Source: Bdellovibrionales bacterium (GTDB lineage: Bacteria > Bdellovibrionota > FAC87 > UBA2466). From it: a stretch of DNA of 57,820 nucleotides. The stretch spans positions 1 to 57,820 of the forward strand of contig SXPJ01000073.1 in the NCBI GenBank assembly GCA_005776395.1. The letters run 5' to 3'. This document shows positions 17,270-26,055 of the stretch, piece by piece; the first letter of the stretch is position 1; each line of letters begins with the position of its first letter. A model generated the notes under the pieces. The model did no database searches. It saw only the letters and a list, made by a program, of their open reading frames with translations, and was not told the origin of the DNA. The position numbers and the translations under genes are program-made.

Positions 17270-19904
17270 GATTGCAAAATACACATTAAAAAACGGAATT
17301 CCAGTCTTTATCGTAGAAACCCACGCCTCACCTGTCGTTAGCATTCAAGCCTGGGTGAATCGAGGCAGTGTTTATGAAAGTGAGAAAGAGGCCGGAATCT
17401 CTCACTTCTTGGAACATGCTCTTTTTAAAGGCACAAAGAAACGAGGGGTAGGTCAAATTGCCTCAGAAATTGAGAGCCGAGGTGGGGACATCAATGCTTT
17501 TACCTCTTTTGAAGAGACATGCTACTACACCACCATTGCGAGCAGATATTTTGCCGAAGGGGTCGATATTATTGCGGATGCGGTTCAGAACCCGTTGTTT
17601 GATGCTGAGGAGATGGCTAGAGAGAAAGAGGTCATTTTAGAGGAGATCAAACGAGCTTATGACTCCCCTTATAAAGTTCTTTCAATGAACCTTTGGAAGG
17701 AAAGCTTTGCAGGAACCCCTTACAGTCGCCCCGTATTAGGCTATGAATCCACGGTAAAAAATATCAACCACAAAAGCTTAAAGGCCTATTTCGACAAACA
17801 TTATCACGCGGGTACCCTAAGTCTTTTTATTGTAGGAGACATAGCAAAAGAAAAAGCTTTTGAATTGGTAAAATCTCAATTCTCAAAACTCAAAGCCCAG
17901 AAACCACGTAATATTCCGAATCTAGTTCCTAAACCTTTCCGATCCCCTAAAGTTGTTGCAGTAGGAAAAGATGTTCAAGAATCTCATCTTCAATTGGCTT
18001 GGCTTGCACCCTCAGTTACAGATTTAAGGGTACCTGCTTTCGATGTTATGTGTACCTCAATCGGCCAAGGGGAAAGCAGTCGCTTGTACCAACACCTCGT
18101 AAAAAATAAAAAAATAGCCCTTGATTGCTCTATGGGACTCGTTGCGACAGCTAAAGGTGGACTTGCTACTACTGGGTTATCGGTAATACCTGAGAATCTG
18201 GAATCGGCACTCATAGAAACCTTAGATTTCTTAGAAAAAACCGCCTCCGAGGGGATAGAGGATTCCGAATTGGAGAGAGTTAAAAGCTCGCTCGAAGCTG
18301 AGGTTGTAAGTGGAAAAGAGACCGTAGAAGGCTATGCTAGACGACTAGGATACTATTTTATCCAGTTCGGAGATCCTGATTACGAACGAAAATATCTGGA
18401 AGCGGTTCTAGCTGTAGATAAAGATCAGGCCACCCAAACGCTAAATCAGATTTTAAATTCAAAACCTATTCTATCGATGATTCATCCTAAAGATCAAAGT
18501 GTGGAGACGAAAACATTAAGATCTATCTTAGATAGAAAACGAAAGAAAATAGGTTCCAGAGTCTCTGAGCAAGTAAAATTAGAACTCAAGAAAAAGAACA
18601 GTATTCGTTTTGTAGAAAAGATTGTGACTTCGTTGCCTATTGTTTCGATGAAAATTATTTTCCCTGGGGGTTCAAGAGAAGAAAACAAAGACAACTTAGG
18701 AGTTGGCCAACTTTTTCAGAGACTTTGGGCTTCAGGAACTCCTTCGTTCTCAAGCGTTCAAATCGCCCATACTTTAGAATCACTCGGAGCCTCAATAGAT
18801 GCTTTTTCGGGAAAACACACCTTGGGATTAAGCGTAGAGTTCTTGAGCAAGCACTGGCCCATCGTCAAGCCGCTTCTCACCGATATTCTTTTAAACCCAA
18901 CCTTTCCAAAACATGAATTTGAAACTGAGAAAAATATTCTACTTAGGGAAATTAAGGCAGAACGAGATTTTCCAGGAGCCGTATGCCAATTAAATCTAAT
19001 GAAATCTATTTACGGTTCCCACCCCTATGGACGCTCCTCACTGGGAACAGAACAGTCTATTTCTAAGCTAACCCCTAAGGATCTGAAGGATTACTACCTG
19101 CGATTTGTACATAAGCAAAATGCGATTATATCCACGGTAGGAGCCTTCCAAAAAAATGTATGGGAATCTGAAATTCAAAACATTCTGGAGAAGCTGCCTG
19201 AAAATGGCCATGCCCCCCAAACAAAATTAACCATCGAATCTAAAAATAAACTACAGATTGTGACAGAAAAGAAAACACCTCTTTTTCAATCTCATCTTCT
19301 AATCGGTTTTCTAACAAATGATATTCACGATCCAGATCGGTACGCAATGAAGATTCTCTCATCTTGCCTAGCGGGCCAGGGAGGTAGACTTTTTCTAGAA
19401 TTAAGGGACAAACAGAGCCTTGCCTATACTGTTTCCCCCATGAATAGTGACACACCTGAAAAAGGCTTTTTTGGATTTTACATCGGCTGTTCACCTGAAA
19501 AACTTTTCACTGCTATTCAAGGTATGCGCCGAGAACTCGATAAAGTCTTAAACGAAACCATAAGCTCGAAAGAGCTAGAACGTGCGAAACAATTCTGGAT
19601 TGGCAGATTTGAACTCGATCTTCAACGTTTTTCATCTCAGGCTATCGTTTATGGACTCGATGAAATGTATGGACTGGGTTACGATCATGCCCTTAAGGTA
19701 TCTGAAAAAATTCGTTCGGTGACACGAGAACAGATTCAAAAAGCAGCACAAAGATTTTTAAAACCTGAACATGCAACTCTTTCAGTTGTTCACCCAGAGG
19801 AACTGGATAAATCCATAGTGGAAAGGGCCTGGATTTCTCCTAATAGCCAAATTCAGCCATCAAGTAAGACTCTTCCCGCTGTAGCTATGCCTTTGGAAAA
19901 ATAG
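17268..19904 (+). CDS. tandem M16 (pitrilysin/insulinase) zinc peptidase
   Basis: 878 residues made of two M16 units. The first carries the inverted zinc motif HFLEH (HxxEH, about residue 46) with the downstream Glu region EVILEEIKRAYD, and begins with the typical YTLKNGIPVFIVE. The second half (from about residue 440) has the M16 fold sequence (MKIIFPGGSREE ... GVGQLFQRL) but lacks HxxEH and is probably the inactive partner of the clamshell. Such fused pairs occur in several deltaproteobacterial groups. There is no obvious signal peptide. The 3' end overlaps ccsA convergently by 20 bases. Confidence 0.93.
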   Translation: MIAKYTLKNGIPVFIVETHASPVVSIQAWVNRGSVYESEKEAGISHFLEHALFKGTKKRGVGQIASEIESRGGDINAFTSFEETCYYTTIASRYFAEGVDIIADAVQNPLFDAEEMAREKEVILEEIKRAYDSPYKVLSMNLWKESFAGTPYSRPVLGYESTVKNINHKSLKAYFDKHYHAGTLSLFIVGDIAKEKAFELVKSQFSKLKAQKPRNIPNLVPKPFRSPKVVAVGKDVQESHLQLAWLAPSVTDLRVPAFDVMCTSIGQGESSRLYQHLVKNKKIALDCSMGLVATAKGGLATTGLSVIPENLESALIETLDFLEKTASEGIEDSELERVKSSLEAEVVSGKETVEGYARRLGYYFIQFGDPDYERKYLEAVLAVDKDQATQTLNQILNSKPILSMIHPKDQSVETKTLRSILDRKRKKIGSRVSEQVKLELKKKNSIRFVEKIVTSLPIVSMKIIFPGGSREENKDNLGVGQLFQRLWASGTPSFSSVQIAHTLESLGASIDAFSGKHTLGLSVEFLSKHWPIVKPLLTDILLNPTFPKHEFETEKNILLREIKAERDFPGAVCQLNLMKSIYGSHPYGRSSLGTEQSISKLTPKDLKDYYLRFVHKQNAIISTVGAFQKNVWESEIQNILEKLPENGHAPQTKLTIESKNKLQIVTEKKTPLFQSHLLIGFLTNDIHDPDRYAMKILSSCLAGQGGRLFLELRDKQSLAYTVSPMNSDTPEKGFFGFYIGCSPEKLFTAIQGMRRELDKVLNETISSKELERAKQFWIGRFELDLQRFSSQAIVYGLDEMYGLGYDHALKVSEKIRSVTREQIQKAAQRFLKPEHATLSVVHPEELDKSIVERAWISPNSQIQPSSKTLPAVAMPLEK

Positions 19905-21570
19905 TGCTGTCCAAATTGTGAGTCGATTTAGCCTTCTTGTAGTTTAAATATCCCACAACTATGAAGGCGACCTGGATACCCACATAGCCCATGACCCAGC
20001 CCATGCCCCCAGAACCAAATCCGTAGGAATGTAAGCCCACCCCGAGAACAAAGTTAACACCATACCAGGCCATTAAAACGCCCAAAAAAGAGACAACTGT
20101 AGTAGCTGCGAATCCAAATCCCTTCAGCCATCCGGTAAATCTTCCATGGAGAACAGCCAAATAAAGAAGCAAAGCAATCAACGCCCAAACCTCTTTAGGA
20201 TCCCATCCCCAGAATCGCCCCCAAGAGTAATCGGCCCAAAACCCCCCAAGAATATTCCCAGCCGCAAGAAGAATGACACCTATCTGCATAGCCCTATACA
20301 TATAGAGTGAATAATTTTGGATATGGGCGGTATGAGTGGGGCGAAATACATAATAACCCATCACCACATTGCCCAAACATAGCGACAATGCAAAAGCTGC
20401 ATAGCTAAGGGTAATAGTTAAAACATGAATCGTAAGCCAATAGTTACTCCTTAATACAGGTTCAAGAGGGTTAATGCTTGGATCTAAAACTAAGGGAATA
20501 TTGTCAGCTAAAATAAGACCGACAATAGCAAAAACTGAAGCTGCAGTCGGGATTACACTGTTTCGGTAGGCCCACCAAATCAGCATAGCGAAGAAGACAC
20601 ATCCCCAAGTGACCCAGATCACCGATTCGTACATATTGGTAACTGGAGGTCTCCCAGCAATTAAACACCGAAGAATAAAGCCATAAGCATGAACAGCTAA
20701 TCCAGTCACCATAGCTAGAAGACCGACTGTTTGAAAAATACTTTTACGTCCGATCCAATAAAGCATGAGGCTAATAAAACCCATTACATAAATAATCCAC
20801 GACAAGCGAAAAGGGCGCAGACAATTGTAATGCATCTCTCTTCTTAATATTTTTTTCTCAGGATATACCCCCCTAGCCAAATCTTCTGACAACATTACTG
20901 CAAGCTTTTGGCTGGAGCTATTCCAAAGGCTAACGTCTTTATTTAAAAACCCTTCGACCATGCTCTTCAGCGTGATGGCAAACCTTTCAGTGACATCAGA
21001 GGCATAGGGCAATCCCCCTTGAATATTCAAACTAGTAATAGGAAACCAACTTGCGGCTCCGCCTTCAGGATTAGGAAGAATAGTAAAGGATTGTCCCGTA
21101 AAAACATCCCCGATAAGTTCCAATTGATTTTCAACTATTACAGCTTTTTTTTCGTTTTCTGAAAGTCTCTCTTTATTTCTTGATTTGGCGCTAGCCTCTT
21201 TTAAAACTCGTCTTAATCCTTCATTGCCTTGAAGCTCATTAAACGAAAAAAAAGACTTTTCAGGATCAAGTCCCATCTCTTTTTTTAAGATCTGATGATT
21301 AATTCGAACTATCTCTTCATTTTCCCATTCGCGATCGAAGTTAAACAACCACCCCACTAAACATTCAACCGGCCCCTTGCCTTTCCACTCTCTTTTTCCA
21401 GTTACAAACTGAAGAGACTCAGAAGCAAAAGTATCTAAAGGTTTAATTCGGCCACGATGTTGGATCGCAATTTCAGCCAAAGGTTGGAAGTCAAATCCCG
21501 GTCTATTTTCAGGAGTTGCATTCCCAGCTAGTGAAAAGAAAAAGAAGGAAAATAATAGTATTTTACTCAT
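19885..21570 (-). CDS. ccsA: CcsA/ResC-type cytochrome c biogenesis protein
   Basis: 561-residue polytopic protein of system II cytochrome c maturation, which exports heme and attaches it to apocytochromes. An N-terminal signal-like segment and a periplasmic region of about 230 residues are followed by at least eight membrane helices. The heme-handling WWD-like motif appears as WADYSWGRFWGWDPKEVWALI near residue 455, and the conserved HVLTITLSYAAF is upstream. The start overlaps resB by four bases. Soluble N-terminal domains of this type are seen in fused or NrfI-like Ccs proteins. Confidence 0.92.
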   Translation of the reverse strand: MSKILLFSFFFFSLAGNATPENRPGFDFQPLAEIAIQHRGRIKPLDTFASESLQFVTGKREWKGKGPVECLVGWLFNFDREWENEEIVRINHQILKKEMGLDPEKSFFSFNELQGNEGLRRVLKEASAKSRNKERLSENEKKAVIVENQLELIGDVFTGQSFTILPNPEGGAASWFPITSLNIQGGLPYASDVTERFAITLKSMVEGFLNKDVSLWNSSSQKLAVMLSEDLARGVYPEKKILRREMHYNCLRPFRLSWIIYVMGFISLMLYWIGRKSIFQTVGLLAMVTGLAVHAYGFILRCLIAGRPPVTNMYESVIWVTWGCVFFAMLIWWAYRNSVIPTAASVFAIVGLILADNIPLVLDPSINPLEPVLRSNYWLTIHVLTITLSYAAFALSLCLGNVVMGYYVFRPTHTAHIQNYSLYMYRAMQIGVILLAAGNILGGFWADYSWGRFWGWDPKEVWALIALLLYLAVLHGRFTGWLKGFGFAATTVVSFLGVLMAWYGVNFVLGVGLHSYGFGSGGMGWVMGYVGIQVAFIVVGYLNYKKAKSTHNLDSTIFPKA

Positions 21571-23414
21571 CGAGATTGCTCCTTTCTCTTAAAAATAAGA
21601 GAGAGATAGTGAGGATTCATATAAAACATGGTTAAAATTCCAAGGCACATAATGAGCGACCCCAAATACTTGATCATTCTACCGGGATCAAAATTTACCG
21701 AAAAAACTGAAACTGGAGGACGCCCCTCCTCTATAGAGTAACTGGCCTGATAGAAGGTATAGCCCCCATACTTGAGAGGCTCATTCATACTAATATTAGC
21801 TTTTTGCTCAGTTCCATTAGAAGGATCCTTAACTACCACATCACTTTCATAACTTGCGGCCTTTGTCGTTCCAGGATCAGTGCCGATTTTAAATTTTTCA
21901 AGAAAAATAGAAAAAGGGAGGTTAAGTTTTTTTCTAATAAACTGAATAAAAAGTTCTCTTCCTGCTATGTTGATAAGCTTTCCTTGCCCTTCAAATAGCC
22001 ACCAGCCCGAGGATTCATCTGACTGGATAGAGGCAAGATTTCTATTTGACTCAACTATGTGAATAGCACTTAAATAATTATCTCCACTTCCGGAGATAAA
22101 CTCGATTGAACGTGGAATCGTTTGCTCAACTGCATTAGGCAGCCACTCCTGAATTTTAAATTGCAAATCCATCCATCCCGTTGGCGTAATTACCCCAGGT
22201 AAAATCTCCCCCTTAGCCTTAACCCAACCCTCTTTACCCTGGGTTCGATAATAGAGCTTTGAACCCTCTACTGTTTGGGCGAAGGCAAGCTGTCCACGCT
22301 GATTTCCCACAATTGCGAGAGAGGGATTATTATTCTTAGCTATCTCCATTCTAAACTTAAACCCTAGAGCTTTCTTTTTACTGTGAGCTCCATGCAAGGT
22401 GGAGAACTCAGGAAAATTGGCAAAAATCGTGTGTTTTTCTACAGCTTCGGAATCAGAGCTATTTGCTTCTCGGATCGTTAAATGCAGTGCTGGATTAATA
22501 GGGTCGTTCGAACGATTAAGCAATCGATTATTCTCAACCACAGCATGAGGGAGATACTCATCGACTCGCACCTCGTATTGCCCACCAGCAAATGGAACAA
22601 AGCCACGTTGAACTTCTGATATTGTAAATCGATATTCTTTTCCTTTTAAGTTAGCAATTAAAAATCCCGGAGAGGGGGGTAGAGATTTACTAACCTTGGG
22701 AGCTAGAAATTTCTTTAAGTCTTCACCCGAATGAAGAGTCTGAAATGTTACAAGTGCGGGGCCTAAATTAATTTCTGTAGGCTTTGAGGGATGCTGAGCA
22801 AAAATAGCCTCTTCTAAGCGAAATTTTGAGTTAAATAACTCAAATCGAACAGCAGGAGATCCAAGACCGGAAATGGGGCTTTCTCCTAATTTTCTCTCAG
22901 CTACTGCTCTTGGCACAAACCTATCCACAGTAATTTGGCTATCATCTCCGAAATTAACAGAAAGAATTTTGGAAATATTTTCCCGATAGTTTTCTGTGAT
23001 AGTAAACTCTTTTTTTACATTCTTTGCCTCATCAGTCACAGATAGCACTAAATTATTCAGCGTAATTTCATTTTCCTGACTGGCTTCAGTGACCGGCATA
23101 TTGGCATCAACACCCCATTTTTGAGTTAAAAATGAACCTATCAAAAGAGTAATAATTCCCAGATGAGTTAAAACAAAACCGGTCTGACTCTTTTTCCAGG
23201 GAAATCGCGCCAGAGCCGCGCATAATACATTTAAGCCCAATAAAAAGAGAACCCCTCCGAACCAGGGGGTTCCATAAACCAACACATAAACCGCCCGAGT
23301 TCCATAAAGTGATTCGAGACAGGTCGCAACTGTCAAAACAAGAGCTAACAGCAAAATAGAAATAACCGCCAACTTGAGGGATGAAAAAAACTTAAATAGG
23401 GGGAATTTCATCAT
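21567..23414 (-). CDS. resB: ResB/Ccs1-type cytochrome c biogenesis protein
   Basis: 615 residues. Three N-terminal helices (SLKLAVISILLLALVLTVAT, WFGGVLFLLGLNVLCAAL, TGFVLTHLGIITLLIGSFL) with FFSSLKLA and a large periplasmic domain ending in a final helix (YLGSLIMCLGILTMFYM) are the ResB layout, including the conserved PLKYGGYTFYQASY. It holds apocytochrome for the CcsA heme channel. ATG at 23414 is used; the longer frame to 23516 overlaps ygfZ and has no family match in that extension. Confidence 0.9.
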   Translation of the reverse strand: MMKFPLFKFFSSLKLAVISILLLALVLTVATCLESLYGTRAVYVLVYGTPWFGGVLFLLGLNVLCAALARFPWKKSQTGFVLTHLGIITLLIGSFLTQKWGVDANMPVTEASQENEITLNNLVLSVTDEAKNVKKEFTITENYRENISKILSVNFGDDSQITVDRFVPRAVAERKLGESPISGLGSPAVRFELFNSKFRLEEAIFAQHPSKPTEINLGPALVTFQTLHSGEDLKKFLAPKVSKSLPPSPGFLIANLKGKEYRFTISEVQRGFVPFAGGQYEVRVDEYLPHAVVENNRLLNRSNDPINPALHLTIREANSSDSEAVEKHTIFANFPEFSTLHGAHSKKKALGFKFRMEIAKNNNPSLAIVGNQRGQLAFAQTVEGSKLYYRTQGKEGWVKAKGEILPGVITPTGWMDLQFKIQEWLPNAVEQTIPRSIEFISGSGDNYLSAIHIVESNRNLASIQSDESSGWWLFEGQGKLINIAGRELFIQFIRKKLNLPFSIFLEKFKIGTDPGTTKAASYESDVVVKDPSNGTEQKANISMNEPLKYGGYTFYQASYSIEEGRPPVSVFSVNFDPGRMIKYLGSLIMCLGILTMFYMNPHYLSLIFKRKEQSR

Positions 23415-23439
23415 AGTTGTCTCTTTATTTAAAAAAAAT

Positions 23440-24495
23440 CTAGACTGCGAGTTTAGCTTGCAATCCCTCGGGTGTTGTCCAAATATCCTTGGACTCCCAG
23501 AACTCTTTTCGAACAAACATTAAACCCACAGCCATTTCCGGTTCAGAAGGGCTCTTTTCAAAAGAGACCAGTTCTCCTACCTCTTTTCCATTTAATAAAA
23601 AAGATAACGGAAGAAGGCTAGTTTTTAATGCTTCACCCCATAGGGTAACACGTTGAAGCTTACGGTTCACCTGTCCATATGTAAAAATTCTTTCAACCAC
23701 CTCTTGCCCCGGATAGCATCCCTTGTTTCGAGCCACAGCTTCGTTAAAATCCCCCTCTAAAATGATATCCTTTTCATTTAATTCAATTCCCGCAGAGGGT
23801 ACGGCGGCCTGAAGTCTAAAAAACTCAAAAAGTCGACGGCCTAGAAGCTGATGCCCCTTTTTTAGCCCTTTTTCAATAAACTCTGTTGCCTCGGATGACT
23901 TTATTTCAACCCAAAAAAGAGAGTCTCTTCGGACATCTTTCCATGAATAAAAATTGCACCCTTGCCAAATCACCGATTGAACTTGAAGCGATGGAAGAGT
24001 TGAATCTACACCCAATTCCAAAGCTAAAACTCCATTTTCGCTCCAACAACCAAAAATAGTAATTTCATCCGATAAATCTTTAACTAAAAATTGTTCAGCG
24101 AAATGGAACTGTTCGATATGTTCTAGAACACGTTCTTTAAGGCTTTCTAAAATCAAGAATTGAAACGTTTCGGCTCTTACCTTTCTAAAAACACCCAGAG
24201 CAATAACTCCACCCCGTCCGGTAAGAAATGCCCCATGAACAGTAGTATTAAAATTTAAACTCTTAAATTGAACCGTGGTCATTCTCTGGAGATAATCTTG
24301 AGCCTCTTTGCCTTCGATCTGAATAACAACATGATCTGAAAGATCAAAAATTCCACCAGAAGATTTCGCGATAGCAAAATCTTCTAAATACCCATTCACT
24401 TCCCAAGGAACACTCATGCCATTAAAAAAGGCTTTTTTTTTCGGTGAACAAAGACCTTTAACTAGCGTTAGTGATTGTTTTTCTGTTTTAGACAT
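23440..24495 (-). CDS. ygfZ: YgfZ/GcvT-like tetrahydrofolate-binding Fe-S repair protein
   Basis: 351 residues. The diagnostic motif KGCYPGQEVVER (K-G-C-Y-x-G-Q-E) is present near residue 255, with the N-terminal GcvT-like fold (DYLQRMTTVQFKSL). YgfZ supports iron-sulfur cluster assembly or repair in a folate-dependent way. It overlaps the DUF971 gene by 28 bases and lies beside mrp, another Fe-S carrier, so the run mrp-DUF971-ygfZ looks like an Fe-S maintenance operon placed upstream of the cytochrome c genes. Confidence 0.9.
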   Translation of the reverse strand: MSKTEKQSLTLVKGLCSPKKKAFFNGMSVPWEVNGYLEDFAIAKSSGGIFDLSDHVVIQIEGKEAQDYLQRMTTVQFKSLNFNTTVHGAFLTGRGGVIALGVFRKVRAETFQFLILESLKERVLEHIEQFHFAEQFLVKDLSDEITIFGCWSENGVLALELGVDSTLPSLQVQSVIWQGCNFYSWKDVRRDSLFWVEIKSSEATEFIEKGLKKGHQLLGRRLFEFFRLQAAVPSAGIELNEKDIILEGDFNEAVARNKGCYPGQEVVERIFTYGQVNRKLQRVTLWGEALKTSLLPLSFLLNGKEVGELVSFEKSPSEPEMAVGLMFVRKEFWESKDIWTTPEGLQAKLAV

Positions 24496-24815
24496 GGATC
24501 ACACTCACATTGGGAGCGAAGTTGCTCAAAAGTAAAAATCCCAGTGTTGTGCCCATCTGACCAGTTAATCTGAAGAGCGTAACGTCCAACCGTTTCCATT
24601 TTTTTAGGCCGAATATCTTGGGGCACAGTTTCATCTTTTAGAATCTTTTCTCGAGTCCATTCATCGATACAGTTGGCACAACGACAACTTAACCTGATGT
24701 TTCTAACAAAATATTTAGACTCATGGCCATCATTCCAAGTGATTCCTAGAGTTTGAGGAGCTAATTGATTGAGTGCTGTCGGAGCCAATGGAATTTTCAT
24801 TGTATTTACTGCCAT
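24468..24815 (-). CDS. DUF971 (GBBH-like N) small protein
   Basis: 115 residues. Two beta-rich halves each begin with a W-x-DGH element (ITWNDGHESKYF, INWSDGHNTGIF), the DUF971 pattern. Two CxCxxC clusters are visible, SCRCANC and QCECDPC, which could bind a metal or Fe-S cluster. It overlaps both mrp upstream and ygfZ downstream, so it is cotranscribed with Fe-S genes. DUF971 is commonly found beside Mrp, consistent with a Fe-S related role. Confidence 0.85.
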   Translation of the reverse strand: MAVNTMKIPLAPTALNQLAPQTLGITWNDGHESKYFVRNIRLSCRCANCIDEWTREKILKDETVPQDIRPKKMETVGRYALQINWSDGHNTGIFTFEQLRSQCECDPCLKQKNNH

Positions 24816-25915
24816 TCTAGAGTTAAGGGCTTAAACTGCCCCACGCTTTGAGCTTGATAAACTGAAAGCTGGGCCGCCACATCTCCTGCAAGTTTTTTAT
24901 ATAATTTAGAAACCTCTGATTCTGGGTGAGCCGAAACGATTGGAGTTCCTTTATCTCCTCCCTCAGCCACTCGAGGATCAAGGGGAATAGAACCTAATAA
25001 TGAAACACCCATCTCTTGTGCAATCTTATCCCCTCCTCCTCTTCGAAAAATAGGAGTCACTTCGCTGCAATGGCCACAAACAAAACCTGCCATATTCTCA
25101 ACCACTCCAAGAATAGGCACTTTAACGTTTTGGAACATCCGTAGCCCTTTACGAGCATCTAATAAACTAACTTCCTGAGGAGTCGTTACAATCAATGCTC
25201 CTGATAGAGGTGCACTTTGAGAGATCGATAACTGGGCATCCCCAGTTCCTGGAGGCATATCAATCAACAAATAGTCGAGTTCACCCCAATTAACTTGAGT
25301 CAAAAACTGAGTCAAAGCTCCATGAATCATAGGCCCGCGCCAGATCACAGGTTGATTCTCAGGAACTAAAAATCCCATCGACATCACTTTAATCCCGTTT
25401 TTAACTACAGGCTCAATACGCCCTGCTTCAGTGATAGGTTTTTCTTTGGTTCCTATCATGAGGGGGATGCTAGGACCGTAAATGTCGGCATCTAATAACC
25501 CAACCCTAGCCCCCGTTTCAGAAAGAGCTACAGCTAAGTTTAAAGTCACAGTGCTTTTTCCAACTCCACCTTTTCCACTAGCAACTGCAATAACATTTCT
25601 AACTCCGGGGATAATAACTCTGTTACCTTGAGTCGCGGTCGATCTCACATTGGCCGTCATTTTCACATCAACTTCAGTAACCCCTGGAATAGCCTTCACC
25701 TTTTCCAGACACTGAGCCTTAAGCTGGTCTTTAACAGGACAGGCTGGAGTTGTAAGTTCAACATCGAAGGAGATCTTCCCCGAATTGATCTTTAAATTTT
25801 TAACAAAACCTAAAGAAACGATATCTCGATGTAAATCGGGATCATTTACCTCTCCCAATACTTTGAGAACCGCTGCTTCAGAAACCTGATTAAATTCTTT
25901 ATTCTTGAAAAACAC
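24806..25915 (-). CDS. mrp: Mrp/ApbC/NBP35-type Fe-S carrier ATPase
   Basis: 369 residues. An N-terminal MIP18/DUF59 domain (VLKVLGEVNDPDLHRDIVSLGFV ... TTPACPVKD) is fused to a P-loop ATPase with the deviant Walker A GKGGVGKST, the DADIYGPS switch and the MPPGTGDAQLS motif. The CGHCSE pair in the C-terminal part is the bridging cluster site (CxxC). It delivers Fe-S clusters in the cytoplasm. First gene of the run mrp-DUF971-ygfZ-resB-ccsA, divergent from the hydrolase at 26056. Confidence 0.95.
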   Translation of the reverse strand: MFFKNKEFNQVSEAAVLKVLGEVNDPDLHRDIVSLGFVKNLKINSGKISFDVELTTPACPVKDQLKAQCLEKVKAIPGVTEVDVKMTANVRSTATQGNRVIIPGVRNVIAVASGKGGVGKSTVTLNLAVALSETGARVGLLDADIYGPSIPLMIGTKEKPITEAGRIEPVVKNGIKVMSMGFLVPENQPVIWRGPMIHGALTQFLTQVNWGELDYLLIDMPPGTGDAQLSISQSAPLSGALIVTTPQEVSLLDARKGLRMFQNVKVPILGVVENMAGFVCGHCSEVTPIFRRGGGDKIAQEMGVSLLGSIPLDPRVAEGGDKGTPIVSAHPESEVSKLYKKLAGDVAAQLSVYQAQSVGQFKPLTLEWQ

Positions 25916-26055
25916 GCCTGTTTGTAGCCTGAATTTAACTAAAAGAAAAGCGCCTTTAGGGGATAGAAAAATACAAATTCAACTGAGCGCTTCGCGTCAA
26001 AACAGTTAAATATTCAACTACTTAACCTACTAGAGACACGATAAAATAAATCCAT

